From positions 1,736,001 to 1,800,000 of the forward strand of contig NZ_BAABIS010000001.1 of assembly GCF_039542905.1 (NCBI RefSeq): a DNA stretch of 64,000 nucleotides. The letters run 5' to 3'. Numbering within the stretch: the first letter of the stretch is position 1; the number at the start of each line of letters is the position of its first letter. Below the pieces are notes generated by a model. That model was not told the origin of the DNA. It made no database searches and saw only the letters and a list, made by a program, of their open reading frames with translations. Source of the stretch: Kitasatospora terrestris. Lineage in GTDB: Bacteria; Actinomycetota; Actinomycetes; Streptomycetales; Streptomycetaceae. The position numbers and the translations under genes are program-made. This document shows positions 9,232 through 17,142 of this stretch, in pieces.

Positions 9232-10731
9232 TCAGCTCGCCTCCTTGCGGTCCGCGGCCATGCCGACCGCGTCCAGCAGGGCGCTGCCGACGATCAGGTC
9301 GGCGCCGCCGAACTCGGGGTCGTCGAGGCGGGCGCCGTCGTCGACCGCGAACAGCAGTCGCTCCTCGCCCTGCCGGTACGCGGTGCCGACCGGCGGGCTG
9401 GCCGCGTGGACGGCGAGCAGCGCCACCAGGTACGGCAGGTCGGGATCGGCCCGGCGGGCCTCGGCGAGCAGGCCGGAGAGCCGTCGCGGCGCGTCGGCGG
9501 GCAGGTCGAGCAGTTCGAGCGCGGCCTCCAGCTGCTCCTCGGTGAAGCGGCTGTCGTCGGGGGTGGCGACCAGGTCGGGCTCCGGCAGCTCGGCGCCGAG
9601 GTGCTCGCGCTCGACCGGCGGGGTGAGCAGCAGGTCGACCAGGTCGGCGACGCGGACCGACACCGGCGTGCGCAGGCCCGTCCCGCGGGCGAAGAACGCG
9701 TCGGTCGGCCGCACCGCGTCCGCGACGGGCAGGGTGAGCAGCGGGGCGAGCAGCTGCCCGTACAGGTCGATTCCGCTGCGGGCGGCGGGGGCGGCGAAGG
9801 CCTGCCGGTCCTGCTCGGCGCGGAACAGCGGGCCGGCCTCCAGCAGCCGGGTCTGCAGCTGGGTGTGGCGGCGGATGCAGTCCTTGACGATGTCGACGAG
9901 CTCGGCGGCGCGCCGCTTGTGCTCGGGGTCGATGCTCTCGTCGCGGGCCTTGCGGATGTTGGTGAGGATCGCGTTCTCGTGCCGGTACCGGTCGGCGATG
10001 TGGTCGAGCGCCTCGTCGATCAGGTCGGGGACGGTCTCGATCCAGTCGACCGCGCGGACGTTGCGGCGGGTGGCCTCCAGGGCGCGGCGCAGCGTCTCGG
10101 CGTACTGCACGGTGCGGTACCGGGCCTGCTCGGCGGCGAGCTGGGCGTCGGCGAGCCGGCCGCGCCGGATCAGCACCTCCAGCTTGACCTCGGCGGCGAT
10201 CTGCGCGGAGGTCACGTCGGTGTCGAGCGCGCCGACCAGGACGTTGACGGCCTCGTCGGTGGTGCGCAGGTAGACGCCGCCGTCGGGGCCCGGGACCTCC
10301 TCGATCAGCTTGAAGTCGTAGTCGCGCCGGGTGTACAGCCCGTCCGGCCCGAAGGTGCCGTAGGCGGCGCGGAAGCCGCGGTCGACCGAGCCGACGTTGA
10401 TCAGCGACTCGAGCACCCAGCGGGCCACCCGGGCGTGCTCGGCGGAGGTGCGCTGCGGGTTCTGCGCGGCGATCCGGGGGTGCAGGCGGCCGAGCACTAT
10501 CTCCCGGTCGGCCCCGGCGTCGAAGTCCATGTTGAGCGTGACCAGGTCGATCGCGGCGAGCCCGATCTCGGCCATGGTGTACGAGCCGTACTCGCCGGCC
10601 AGGTTGACCTTGCGACTGTCCAGGTCGTGCAGCGGCGCGGTGCAGGCCAGCGCCTTGAGCCGGCGGGCGAGGCCTTCGTCGGCGGCCGGGCCGGGTGCGG
10701 GCCGGTTGGGCTGGTCTGCGGTGACGGTCAC
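9232..10731 (-). CDS. MukF/MksF/JetA-like kleisin subunit (probable)
   Basis: 499 aa and first gene of the SMC-like operon. GTG at 10731 is chosen because a -10-like TAATCT ends 8 nt before it and no Shine-Dalgarno is present, which fits a nearly leaderless mRNA. The protein is soluble and mostly helical. The N-terminal 130 residues (SYTMAEIGLAAIDLVTLNM, then HARVARWVLESLINVGS) look like a winged-helix dimer domain. The middle (about 190-310) is charged helix, and the C-terminal 150 residues include a DLVDLLLTPP segment that may be the second winged helix binding the ATPase head. This domain layout is that of MukF/JetA kleisins; the match is by architecture and gene order, not by alignment. 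No nuclease-like gene (JetD) follows or precedes. Confidence 0.6.
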   Translation of the reverse strand: MTVTADQPNRPAPGPAADEGLARRLKALACTAPLHDLDSRKVNLAGEYGSYTMAEIGLAAIDLVTLNMDFDAGADREIVLGRLHPRIAAQNPQRTSAEHARVARWVLESLINVGSVDRGFRAAYGTFGPDGLYTRRDYDFKLIEEVPGPDGGVYLRTTDEAVNVLVGALDTDVTSAQIAAEVKLEVLIRRGRLADAQLAAEQARYRTVQYAETLRRALEATRRNVRAVDWIETVPDLIDEALDHIADRYRHENAILTNIRKARDESIDPEHKRRAAELVDIVKDCIRRHTQLQTRLLEAGPLFRAEQDRQAFAAPAARSGIDLYGQLLAPLLTLPVADAVRPTDAFFARGTGLRTPVSVRVADLVDLLLTPPVEREHLGAELPEPDLVATPDDSRFTEEQLEAALELLDLPADAPRRLSGLLAEARRADPDLPYLVALLAVHAASPPVGTAYRQGEERLLFAVDDGARLDDPEFGGADLIVGSALLDAVGMAADRKEAS

Positions 10732-10739
10732 GGTGGACA

Positions 10740-10745
10740 AGATTA
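10740..10745 (-). promoter_or_regulatory. -10-like element for near-leaderless kleisin-like operon
   Basis: On the minus strand TAATCT lies 8 nt before the GTG at 10731. A weak -35 candidate (CGGACC, 16-nt spacer) lies upstream. There is no ribosome-binding site, so initiation on a leaderless or nearly leaderless transcript is likely. Confidence 0.4.
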
Positions 10746-10811
10746 GAGGTTCGCACTGACAGGTCCGAAAAGCGGGTTTTGTCCAGGGCGACCCGACCTG
10801 CGGCACGCATG

Positions 10812-10840
10812 TTGAACGCGTTCAGTTTCCGGTCTAGAGT
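10812..10840 (+). promoter_or_regulatory. SigA/HrdB-type promoter with palindromic operator-like site
   Basis: TTGAAC (10812-10817) and TAGAGT (10835-10840) are separated by exactly 17 nt, a good housekeeping promoter for the membrane-protein gene at 10897. The -35 box is embedded in the perfect 12-bp palindrome TGAACGCGTTCA (10813-10824), which is a natural position for a repressor or activator. Confidence 0.65.
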
Positions 10841-10896
10841 CGAGCCGTCGCAGGTCGGGGCGGTCCCGGGCCAGGGGGCGACACTGGGGGTTTGTC

Positions 10897-11487
10897 ATGT
10901 CTGAAACACATCGGCGCATCCGTCGCTGGCTCTGGCTGTTCATCGTCTGCCTGGTGCTCAGCGGCCTGACCGCCTTCCCGCTCCGGTCCGAGACCCGCTG
11001 GCTCGCCGACCTGGTCCGGGGCGGCACGATCGGCGAGCACTTCCCGACCCTCGCCGCCACCGTCGGCCACGTCCGCGACGGCATCGCCGACACCGACGAG
11101 CGGTACCCGTTCCTCGCGTACGGCACCGACTGGCTGGCCTTCGCCCACCTGGTGATCGCCGTCTCCTTCTGGGGGCCGCTCAAGGACCCGGTCCGCAACG
11201 TCTGGGTGATCCGCTGGGCGATGATCGCCTGCGCCGGGATCATCCCGCTGGCCCTGATCTGCGGCCCGCTGCGCGGCATCCCGCTGTACTGGCGATTCGT
11301 CGACATGTCGTTCGGCGTGGTCGGGGTGGTGCCACTGCTGATCGTCCACCGCCTGATCCGCCGGCTGGAGTGGGCCCAGGCCGTCGAGAAGCCCAACGGC
11401 TTCACCACCCTCACCGCCCTCACCGCGCCGCCCGCCCGGGCGTCACAGCCGTCCCAACCGGCGCAGTCGGCGCAGCTCGCGCACTGA
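10897..11487 (+). CDS. Four-helix membrane protein of unknown function
   Basis: 196 aa, ATG start with a GGGGG tract 8 nt upstream. About four hydrophobic segments are visible (roughly residues 10-28, 78-95, 103-125 and 132-152), with Arg/His-rich loops and a disordered Ala/Pro/Ser/Gln C-terminal tail (from about 170). It is transcribed from the promoter at 10812-10840 and precedes the ferritin-like gene by 41 nt on the same strand, so the two probably form one unit. I do not recognise a family. A quinone- or metal-linked membrane partner for the diiron protein is possible but is only inference. Confidence 0.75.
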   Translation: MSETHRRIRRWLWLFIVCLVLSGLTAFPLRSETRWLADLVRGGTIGEHFPTLAATVGHVRDGIADTDERYPFLAYGTDWLAFAHLVIAVSFWGPLKDPVRNVWVIRWAMIACAGIIPLALICGPLRGIPLYWRFVDMSFGVVGVVPLLIVHRLIRRLEWAQAVEKPNGFTTLTALTAPPARASQPSQPAQSAQLAH

Positions 11488-11528
11488 AGCACACCGCACC
11501 GCACCACGAACGTCCGGGGAGGAACCCC

Positions 11529-12254
11529 ATGCCCTACACCGCATGGATCGAGCACTTCACCGCCGAGAAGGCCCGCCGCGAACACCGCGGCGACCCCGAC
11601 TGGCGGGCCGGGGCGAAGCTCCCCGAGACCGTCTGGCGCAGCCTGCAGAAGTTCCAGGTCGGCGAGGACGGCGACGGCACCAACCTGATCGGCAAGGCCG
11701 ACCTGGCCGGGGACCCCTCCTACGGGAGAGCCGTACGGATGTTCGTCGCCGAGGAGCAGAACCACGCCCGGCTGCTCGCCCGGCTGCTGGCCGCCGACGG
11801 GCGCGGCACGCTCGGCTCGCACTGGAGCGACGCGGTCTTCGTCAGGGTCCGGCGGCTGTTCGGGCTGCGGATGGAACTGATGGTCCTGATGATCGCCGAA
11901 CTGGTCGCCGTCCCCTACTACCGGGCCGTCCGCGACGGCTCCGGCGACCCGCTGACCGGCGAGGTGGCCGGCCGGATCCTCGCCGACGAGCAGCGGCACA
12001 TCCCCTTCCACCGCGACCGGCTGCGCGACTCGGTCGCCGAACTGCCGGCCGCCGTCCGCCCGGCGGTGCTGGCCGGCTGGCGGCTGCTCCTCCTCGCCGC
12101 GGGCGTCTTCGTCGCCGTCGACCACGGCCCGGCCCTGCACGCCCTGCGGATGCCCCGCACCCGCTTCGCCCTCGAGGTCGCCCGCTCCGGCGGCCCGGTC
12201 GCCCGCGACATCCTCGCCGCCCCGGACGGCGCCCCGTCCCCGGCCGCCGCCTGA
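11529..12254 (+). CDS. Ferritin-like diiron protein
   Basis: 241 aa with an excellent ribosome site (GGGGAGG) before ATG 11529. Two ExxH pairs, E76-Q-N-H79 and E154-Q-R-H157, plus an intervening Glu (E124 in MIAELVAVPYY), form the carboxylate/His ligand pattern of ferritin-like four-helix diiron proteins. The helices that carry them are long and hydrophobic on one face. Likely a diiron oxidase, oxygenase or rubrerythrin-like protein; the substrate is unknown. It follows the membrane-protein gene and may be co-transcribed. The C-terminal 20 residues are Ala/Pro-rich and probably disordered. Confidence 0.75.
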   Translation: MPYTAWIEHFTAEKARREHRGDPDWRAGAKLPETVWRSLQKFQVGEDGDGTNLIGKADLAGDPSYGRAVRMFVAEEQNHARLLARLLAADGRGTLGSHWSDAVFVRVRRLFGLRMELMVLMIAELVAVPYYRAVRDGSGDPLTGEVAGRILADEQRHIPFHRDRLRDSVAELPAAVRPAVLAGWRLLLLAAGVFVAVDHGPALHALRMPRTRFALEVARSGGPVARDILAAPDGAPSPAAA

Positions 12255-12537
12255 GCACTCCGGCGGCCGGCCCGGTTCAGCCCCGGCGTCCGCCGGTCGG
12301 CGCGGGTGCCGGCCCGGCGCGGGTGACGTTCGATCAGCCCGGCGACGCGTTCGCGAAGACCCCGTCCGCCACGTCACCGCTTCCCCGGGAGAACCGGAAC
12401 GCCCCGCCGGCGCGTCCTCGGCAGTGATCGCGTACGGGCGTCGGTAAAACCTCGTGCACGCTTGATCCGGGGGCGCGTTCGGGGTGTCGGTCAGGCTCTA
12501 CGATCACCAGCAGGATGCGGTGGAAGGCGGGCGCGGC

Positions 12538-13314
12538 GTGACCGATGCGGTGATTGACCTCAATGCGGACCTCGGCGAGGGGTTCGGACGCTGGACGCTG
12601 ACCGACGACGAGGCGCTGCTGTCCGTGGTCACCAGCGCCAACGTGGCGTGCGGCTTCCACGCGGGCGACCCGTCGACCATGCGGCGGGTGTGCGCGCTGG
12701 CCGCCGAGCGCGGCGTGCGGATCGGCGCCCAGGTCTCCTACCGCGACCTGGCCGGCTTCGGCCGGCGGGCGATGGACGTCCCGCCGGAGGAGCTCGCCGA
12801 CGAGATCGCCTACCAGATCGGCGCCCTGCAGGTGTTCGCCCGCGCGGCCGGCTCGCGGGTGTCCTACGTCAAGCCGCACGGCGCGCTGTACAACCGGGTG
12901 GTGCAGGACAACGAGCAGGCGGAGGCGGTGGTCTCGGGCGTGCTCCGGGCGGGCGCGGTCTGCGACGGGCCGCTGCCGGTGCTCGGCCTGCCCGGCTCGC
13001 GGCTGCTGGCGGTCGCCGAGGGCGTCGGACTGCCCGTGGTCGCCGAGGCGTTCGCCGACCGGGCGTACACCTGGGCCGGCACGCTGGTGCCCCGGCGCGA
13101 CCCGGACGCGGTGGTGCACGACCCCGAGGCGGTGATCGCCCGCGCGGTGGGCATCGCCCGCGACGGCGCGGTGACCGCGGTCGGCGGCGAGCCGGTCGCG
13201 GTCGAGGCCCGCTCCCTCTGCGTCCACGGCGACACCCCGGGCGCCGCCCAACTCGCCTGGCGCGTCCGCGGCGCCCTCGCCTCCGCGGGCGTCCGCGTCG
13301 AGCCCTTCGTCTGA
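12538..13314 (+). CDS. pxpA: 5-oxoprolinase subunit A (LamB/YcsF family)
   Basis: 258 aa, the usual PxpA length. GTG at 12538 is preferred because GGAAGG lies about 10 nt upstream and the family's N-terminus (VIDLNADLGEGFG) starts immediately. Other hallmarks are NVACGFHAGDP (35-45) and VSYVKPHGALYN. PxpA works with PxpB and PxpC to hydrolyse 5-oxoproline (pyroglutamate) to glutamate at the cost of ATP. Here no pxpB or pxpC flank it: the next gene encodes a VOC protein and then glpD is reversed. The partners must be elsewhere, or this subunit acts differently. Confidence 0.9.
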   Translation: MTDAVIDLNADLGEGFGRWTLTDDEALLSVVTSANVACGFHAGDPSTMRRVCALAAERGVRIGAQVSYRDLAGFGRRAMDVPPEELADEIAYQIGALQVFARAAGSRVSYVKPHGALYNRVVQDNEQAEAVVSGVLRAGAVCDGPLPVLGLPGSRLLAVAEGVGLPVVAEAFADRAYTWAGTLVPRRDPDAVVHDPEAVIARAVGIARDGAVTAVGGEPVAVEARSLCVHGDTPGAAQLAWRVRGALASAGVRVEPFV

Positions 13315-13438
13315 CAACCGACCGCCACCACGGCCGGTTCTCGCCCTCCGACCTCGTTGCCGGGCCAACGGGCTGACCGGCTGTCAGTGGCCGGGCGTAA
13401 CGTCCGCGGGGACGGACCGAACGGACGGAGGACGGGTC

Positions 13439-13822
13439 ATGGGGTCGTGGGTGCAGCGGGTCGGTGCGGTGACGCTGTTCGTCGAGGACCTGGCGCAGGC
13501 GCGGCGGTTCTACCAGGAGGTGTTCGAGCTGCCGGTCATGTACGAGGACCCCAACTCGGCGGTGTTCGACTTCGGCGGGCTGCTGGTCAACCTGCTGACG
13601 ACGGCGGCCGTTCCGGAGCTGATCGAGCCGGCCGGGCTGGCCGATCCGGCGGCCGGGGCGCGGTTCCAGCTGACGCTGAACGTGCCGGACGTGGACGCGG
13701 TGTGCGAGCGCCTGGCGGCGCACGGGGTGAAGCTGCTGAACGGTCCGATGGACCGGCCGTGGGGCATCCGCACCGCGGCGTTCCGCGACCCGGCGGGGCA
13801 CATCTGGGAGGTCGCGGGGTGA
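13439..13822 (+). CDS. VOC (glyoxalase/bleomycin-resistance) fold protein
   Basis: 127 aa, ATG with GGAGG about 8 nt upstream. The sequence shows the two beta-alpha-beta-beta-beta halves of the vicinal oxygen chelate fold: VTLFVEDLAQARRFYQEVF at the start and LTLNVPDVDAVCERL in the second half, ending with FRDPAGHIWEVAG. The terminal Glu and an internal His could be metal ligands, but the usual first His is not at its standard place. Substrate unknown. It is convergent with glpD, 21 nt apart. Confidence 0.8.
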   Translation: MGSWVQRVGAVTLFVEDLAQARRFYQEVFELPVMYEDPNSAVFDFGGLLVNLLTTAAVPELIEPAGLADPAAGARFQLTLNVPDVDAVCERLAAHGVKLLNGPMDRPWGIRTAAFRDPAGHIWEVAG

Positions 13823-13843
13823 CCGCCGGCGGGCTGAGCGGTC

Positions 13844-15559
13844 TCAGTGCAGCGGGACGATGTCCGGTGCGCCGAGCCGGGCCGCGTCGGCGGTGACGTC
13901 GTCGGGCTGCCGCTGCGCCTCGAGTTCGGCCTCGACGCGCTTGCGGTAGTGCTCGACCTCGTTGGCGACCTGCTGGGCGTCCCAGCCGAGCGGGCCGGCC
14001 ATCAGGGCGGCGACGGTCTCGGCGGCGGCCACGCCGCGGTCCCAGGACTCGATGGAGGACCGGGTCCGCCGGGTGAGGACGTCGTCGAGGTGTCGCGCGC
14101 CCTCGTGGGTGACGGCGTAGACGGCTTCGGCGAGCAGGTAGTCGTCGGAGCCTGGCAGCGGCTCGCCGAGCGCCGGGTCGGCCTTGACGATGTCCAGCAA
14201 CTCGCCGATCAGTGAGCCGTAGCGGTGCAGGAAGTGCTCGATCCGGGCGACGTGCAGGCCCGATTCGGCGGCGAGGTTCTGCCGCCGGTTCCACAGCGCC
14301 TGGTAGCCCTCGGCGCCGAGCAGCGGCACGTCATGGGTGACGGACGGGCCGGGGCGGGCGCCGTCCAGGGTGCGTACGGCCTCGTCGACGGCGTCCTTGG
14401 CCATCACCCGGTAGGTGGTGTACTTGCCGCCGGCGATCACCACCAGCCCGGGGACGGGGTGGCCGACCAGGTGTTCGCGGGAGAGCTTGCTGGTCTCGGC
14501 GGCGTCCCCGGCGAGCAGGGGGCGCAGGCCGGCGTAGACGCCTTCGACGTCGTCCCGGGAGAGCGGCGTGGAGAGCACCTCGTTGACGTGGTCGAGCAGG
14601 TAGTCGATGTCGCTGGAGCTGACCGCCGGGTGGTTCTTGTCCAGGTCCCAGTCGGTGTCGGTGGTGCCGATCAGCCAGTGCCGGCCCCACGGGATGACGA
14701 ACAGGACGCTCTTCTCGGTGCGCAGGATCAGCCCCGAGCGGGCGTTGATCCGGTCCCGCGGCACCAGGATGTGCACGCCCTTGGACGCACGGACGTGGAA
14801 CTGCCCGCGGTGGACGGCGAGCGCCTGGGTGTCGTCGGTCCACACGCCGGTCGCGTTGATCACCTGCTTGGCGTGCACCTCGAACTCGCGCCCGGTCTCC
14901 AGGTCGACCACCACCGCACCGGTCACCCGCTCGCCCTGCCGCAGGAAGCGCGCCACCTTGGTCCGGTTCGCCACCAGGGCGCCGTACGCGGCGGCGGTGC
15001 GGACGATGGTCATGGTGTGCCGGGCGTCGTCCACCTGCGCGTCGTAGTACTGCACCGCGCCGACCAGCGCGTCGGGGCGCAGCGCGGGGAACTCGCGCAG
15101 CGCGTGACGGCGGCTCAGGTGCCGGTGGTGCGGCAGGCCGCGCGAGGTGCCGGAGGTGGCGCCCATGGTGTCGTAGAGCAGCACGCCCGCGCCGACGTAC
15201 GGGCGCTCCCACACCCGGTGCTTCAGCGGGTAGAGGAACTTCACCGGGCGGACCAGGTGCGGGGCCAGCCGCTGGATCAGCAGGGCGCGCTCCTGCAGCG
15301 CCTCCTTGACCAGCCGGAAGTCCAGCATCTCCAGGTAGCGCAGACCGCCGTGGATCAGCTTGCTGGAGCGGGAGGACGTCCCGCTCGCCCAGTCGCGGCT
15401 CTCCACCAGGCCGGTGGTCAGGCCCCGGGTCACGGCGTCCAGCGCGCAGCCCGCGCCGACCACGCCGCCGCCGACCACCAGCACGTCCAGTTCGGTGCCG
15501 GAGCCGAGGGCGGTCAGCGCCTCCTCGCGGGCCCGGGGTGACAGGGCGACAGGCTTCAC
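13844..15559 (-). CDS. glpD: Glycerol-3-phosphate dehydrogenase (FAD)
   Basis: 571 aa. GTG at 15559 has GAGGAG 8 nt upstream and gives the family's length. The N-terminus holds a Rossmann FAD motif GGGVVGAG (30-37), followed by SSRSSKLIHGGLRYLE, a GlpD hallmark. The C-terminal third is helical, as in GlpD. The enzyme oxidises sn-glycerol-3-phosphate to dihydroxyacetone phosphate at the membrane and passes electrons to quinone. glpF and glpK are not adjacent. A 9-bp direct repeat (GTCAACCGC) lies 67-93 nt upstream of the start and may be an operator. Confidence 0.93.
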   Translation of the reverse strand: MKPVALSPRAREEALTALGSGTELDVLVVGGGVVGAGCALDAVTRGLTTGLVESRDWASGTSSRSSKLIHGGLRYLEMLDFRLVKEALQERALLIQRLAPHLVRPVKFLYPLKHRVWERPYVGAGVLLYDTMGATSGTSRGLPHHRHLSRRHALREFPALRPDALVGAVQYYDAQVDDARHTMTIVRTAAAYGALVANRTKVARFLRQGERVTGAVVVDLETGREFEVHAKQVINATGVWTDDTQALAVHRGQFHVRASKGVHILVPRDRINARSGLILRTEKSVLFVIPWGRHWLIGTTDTDWDLDKNHPAVSSSDIDYLLDHVNEVLSTPLSRDDVEGVYAGLRPLLAGDAAETSKLSREHLVGHPVPGLVVIAGGKYTTYRVMAKDAVDEAVRTLDGARPGPSVTHDVPLLGAEGYQALWNRRQNLAAESGLHVARIEHFLHRYGSLIGELLDIVKADPALGEPLPGSDDYLLAEAVYAVTHEGARHLDDVLTRRTRSSIESWDRGVAAAETVAALMAGPLGWDAQQVANEVEHYRKRVEAELEAQRQPDDVTADAARLGAPDIVPLH

Positions 15560-15625
15560 GGCGACTCTCCTCGCGGTGGGCGGCGGACGGGCGGCAGCTT
15601 CAGTCGACGGCCCGGCGGCGGGGAC

Positions 15626-15652
15626 GTCAACCGCTGGGCCGGTGTCAACCGC
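15626..15652. promoter_or_regulatory. Direct repeat upstream of glpD
   Basis: GTCAACCGC occurs at 15626-15634 and 15644-15652, an 18-bp period between divergent glpD and the GNAT gene. This spacing is close to two helical turns less three bases. It could be a regulator site (GlpR/GylR type), but that is inference only. Confidence 0.3.
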
Positions 15653-15713
15653 CGTCCGGGCTCCGCGGGTAATCCGTTTGCGCCGCCGGGGTCGCGGTTG
15701 GTGTGCTCGCCGG

Positions 15714-16361
15714 ATGGACGACGTACGACTGGTCACCTGGCGGCTGGTGCTGCGCCGCTTCACGCCGGCGGACCTGGACGCGCTGGCGGAGCTGCACGGC
15801 GACCCGGAGGTGATGCGCCACCTCGACGACGGACGCCCCGTGCCCCGGGGGACGGTGGCGGACCGGACGCTGCCCGCGCTGCTGCGCGCGTACGAGGAGC
15901 TGCCGGCCGGGCTGGGCTGCTGGGCGGCGGTCGAGCGGGGTGCGTTCGTCGGCTGGTTCTCGCTGCGGCCCGCCACCAGCGTCGGCCTGGCGGGTGGGCC
16001 GGACGGCGGCCTGGAGATCGGTTACCGCCTGCTGCCCTCCGCCTGGGGCCGGGGGCTGGCGACGGAGGGCGCCCGGGCGCTGGTCCGCTCCGCCTTCGCC
16101 GAGCCGGCGGCCGAGCGCGTGGTGGCCACCACGATGGCGGTGAACACCGCCTCCCGCCGGGTGCTGGAGCGCGCCGGGCTGCGGTACGAACGGACCTTCC
16201 ACGTCGACTGGCCGGACCCGATCGAGGGCGCCGAGCACGGCGACGTGGTCTACGGGCTGACCCGCGGGGAGTGGGCCCCCGTCCACCTCGGCGCAGGATC
16301 CGGCTCGGGCCGGCTCACTGGGCCAGGTAGCCGCCGTCGACGGGGAGCACCGCGCCGGTGA
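15714..16361 (+). CDS. GNAT acetyltransferase, RimJ/RimL-like
   Basis: 215 aa, ATG 15714 beginning MDDVRLVTWRLVLRRFTPAD, the typical start of RimJ/L-like GNATs. The acetyl-CoA loop lies around LPSAWGRGLATEGARALV, followed by the NTASRRVLERAGL segment found in this family. The substrate is unknown. It is divergent from glpD, and its last 47 nt overlap the end of the convergent SDR gene, so the Arg/Gly-rich C-terminal tail may be dispensable. No clear Shine-Dalgarno is visible. Confidence 0.82.
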   Translation: MDDVRLVTWRLVLRRFTPADLDALAELHGDPEVMRHLDDGRPVPRGTVADRTLPALLRAYEELPAGLGCWAAVERGAFVGWFSLRPATSVGLAGGPDGGLEIGYRLLPSAWGRGLATEGARALVRSAFAEPAAERVVATTMAVNTASRRVLERAGLRYERTFHVDWPDPIEGAEHGDVVYGLTRGEWAPVHLGAGSGSGRLTGPGSRRRRGAPRR

Positions 16362-17070
16362 CGAAGGACGCCTCGTCGGAGGCGAGGAAGAGGACGGCGG
16401 CCGCGACCTCGGACGGCTCGCCGAGCCGGGCCATCGGGTGCAGGCGCTCGATCGCCTCCAGGTACTCGGGCCCGCCCGGTTCGTCGGACAGGGCCCGGAC
16501 CCGGTCGGTGCGGATGGTGCCGGGGGCCACCGCGTTGACCCGGATGCCGCGGGCCGCCCACTCGACGGCCAGGTGCTTGGTCAGGCCGGTGGCGACGAAC
16601 TTCGCCGGCCCGTAGACCGCCTGGTCCGCCTGCCCGGCGAGGCCGGAGATCGAGGACAGGCAGACGATCGACCCGCCGCCGTCGGCCGCCATCCGCTCGA
16701 TCGCGTACTTGCAGGTCAGGAACATGCCGCGGCCGTCGACGGCCATCACCCGGTCCCAGTCCTCGGGGGTGGCGTCGAGCACGTTCTTCAGCGGGATCAC
16801 CCCGGCGTTGGCGACCAGCACGTCGATCCGGCCGTACGCGTCCACGGCGGCCTCGATCATCGCCCGTGCGTCGGCCGGCTCGGCGACGTCGCCGACCACC
16901 GTCCGGACCTCGGCGCCCGGGAGGCGCAGGTCCTCCAGCGCCGGCCCGTCCACGTCGGTGAGGACCAGCCGTGCTCCTTCCGCCGCGAACAGTTCGGCGG
17001 TCGCCCGCCCGATGCCGCGCGCCGCCCCCGTGATCACCGCTGCCCTGCCCGCGAGCCGTCCGCCGCTCAT
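16315..17070 (-). CDS. Short-chain dehydrogenase/reductase
   Basis: 251 aa, a classical SDR. The cofactor motif TGAARGIG is at 14-21, NAG follows at 88-90, the catalytic Ser is at about 139-140, and Y153-x-x-x-K157 (YGPAK) completes the active site. D39 after the second beta strand suggests preference for NAD(H). ATG 17070 has GGGAGGGG just upstream. Oxidoreductase on an unknown alcohol or ketone. It lies 72 nt after the hypothetical gene upstream on the same strand. Confidence 0.9.
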   Translation of the reverse strand: MSGGRLAGRAAVITGAARGIGRATAELFAAEGARLVLTDVDGPALEDLRLPGAEVRTVVGDVAEPADARAMIEAAVDAYGRIDVLVANAGVIPLKNVLDATPEDWDRVMAVDGRGMFLTCKYAIERMAADGGGSIVCLSSISGLAGQADQAVYGPAKFVATGLTKHLAVEWAARGIRVNAVAPGTIRTDRVRALSDEPGGPEYLEAIERLHPMARLGEPSEVAAAVLFLASDEASFVTGAVLPVDGGYLAQ

Positions 17071-17142
17071 CCGCCCCTCCCGGGTGCCGTCCGGCCACCA
17101 GGATGGACCGCGCGCCGCCGCGACCGGCGGATTGTCACCGGT

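Noticed and set aside
9125..10810. Alternative frame over the kleisin-like gene
   Set aside because: Arg/Pro/Gly-rich translation without structure; the chosen frame has helical, balanced composition.
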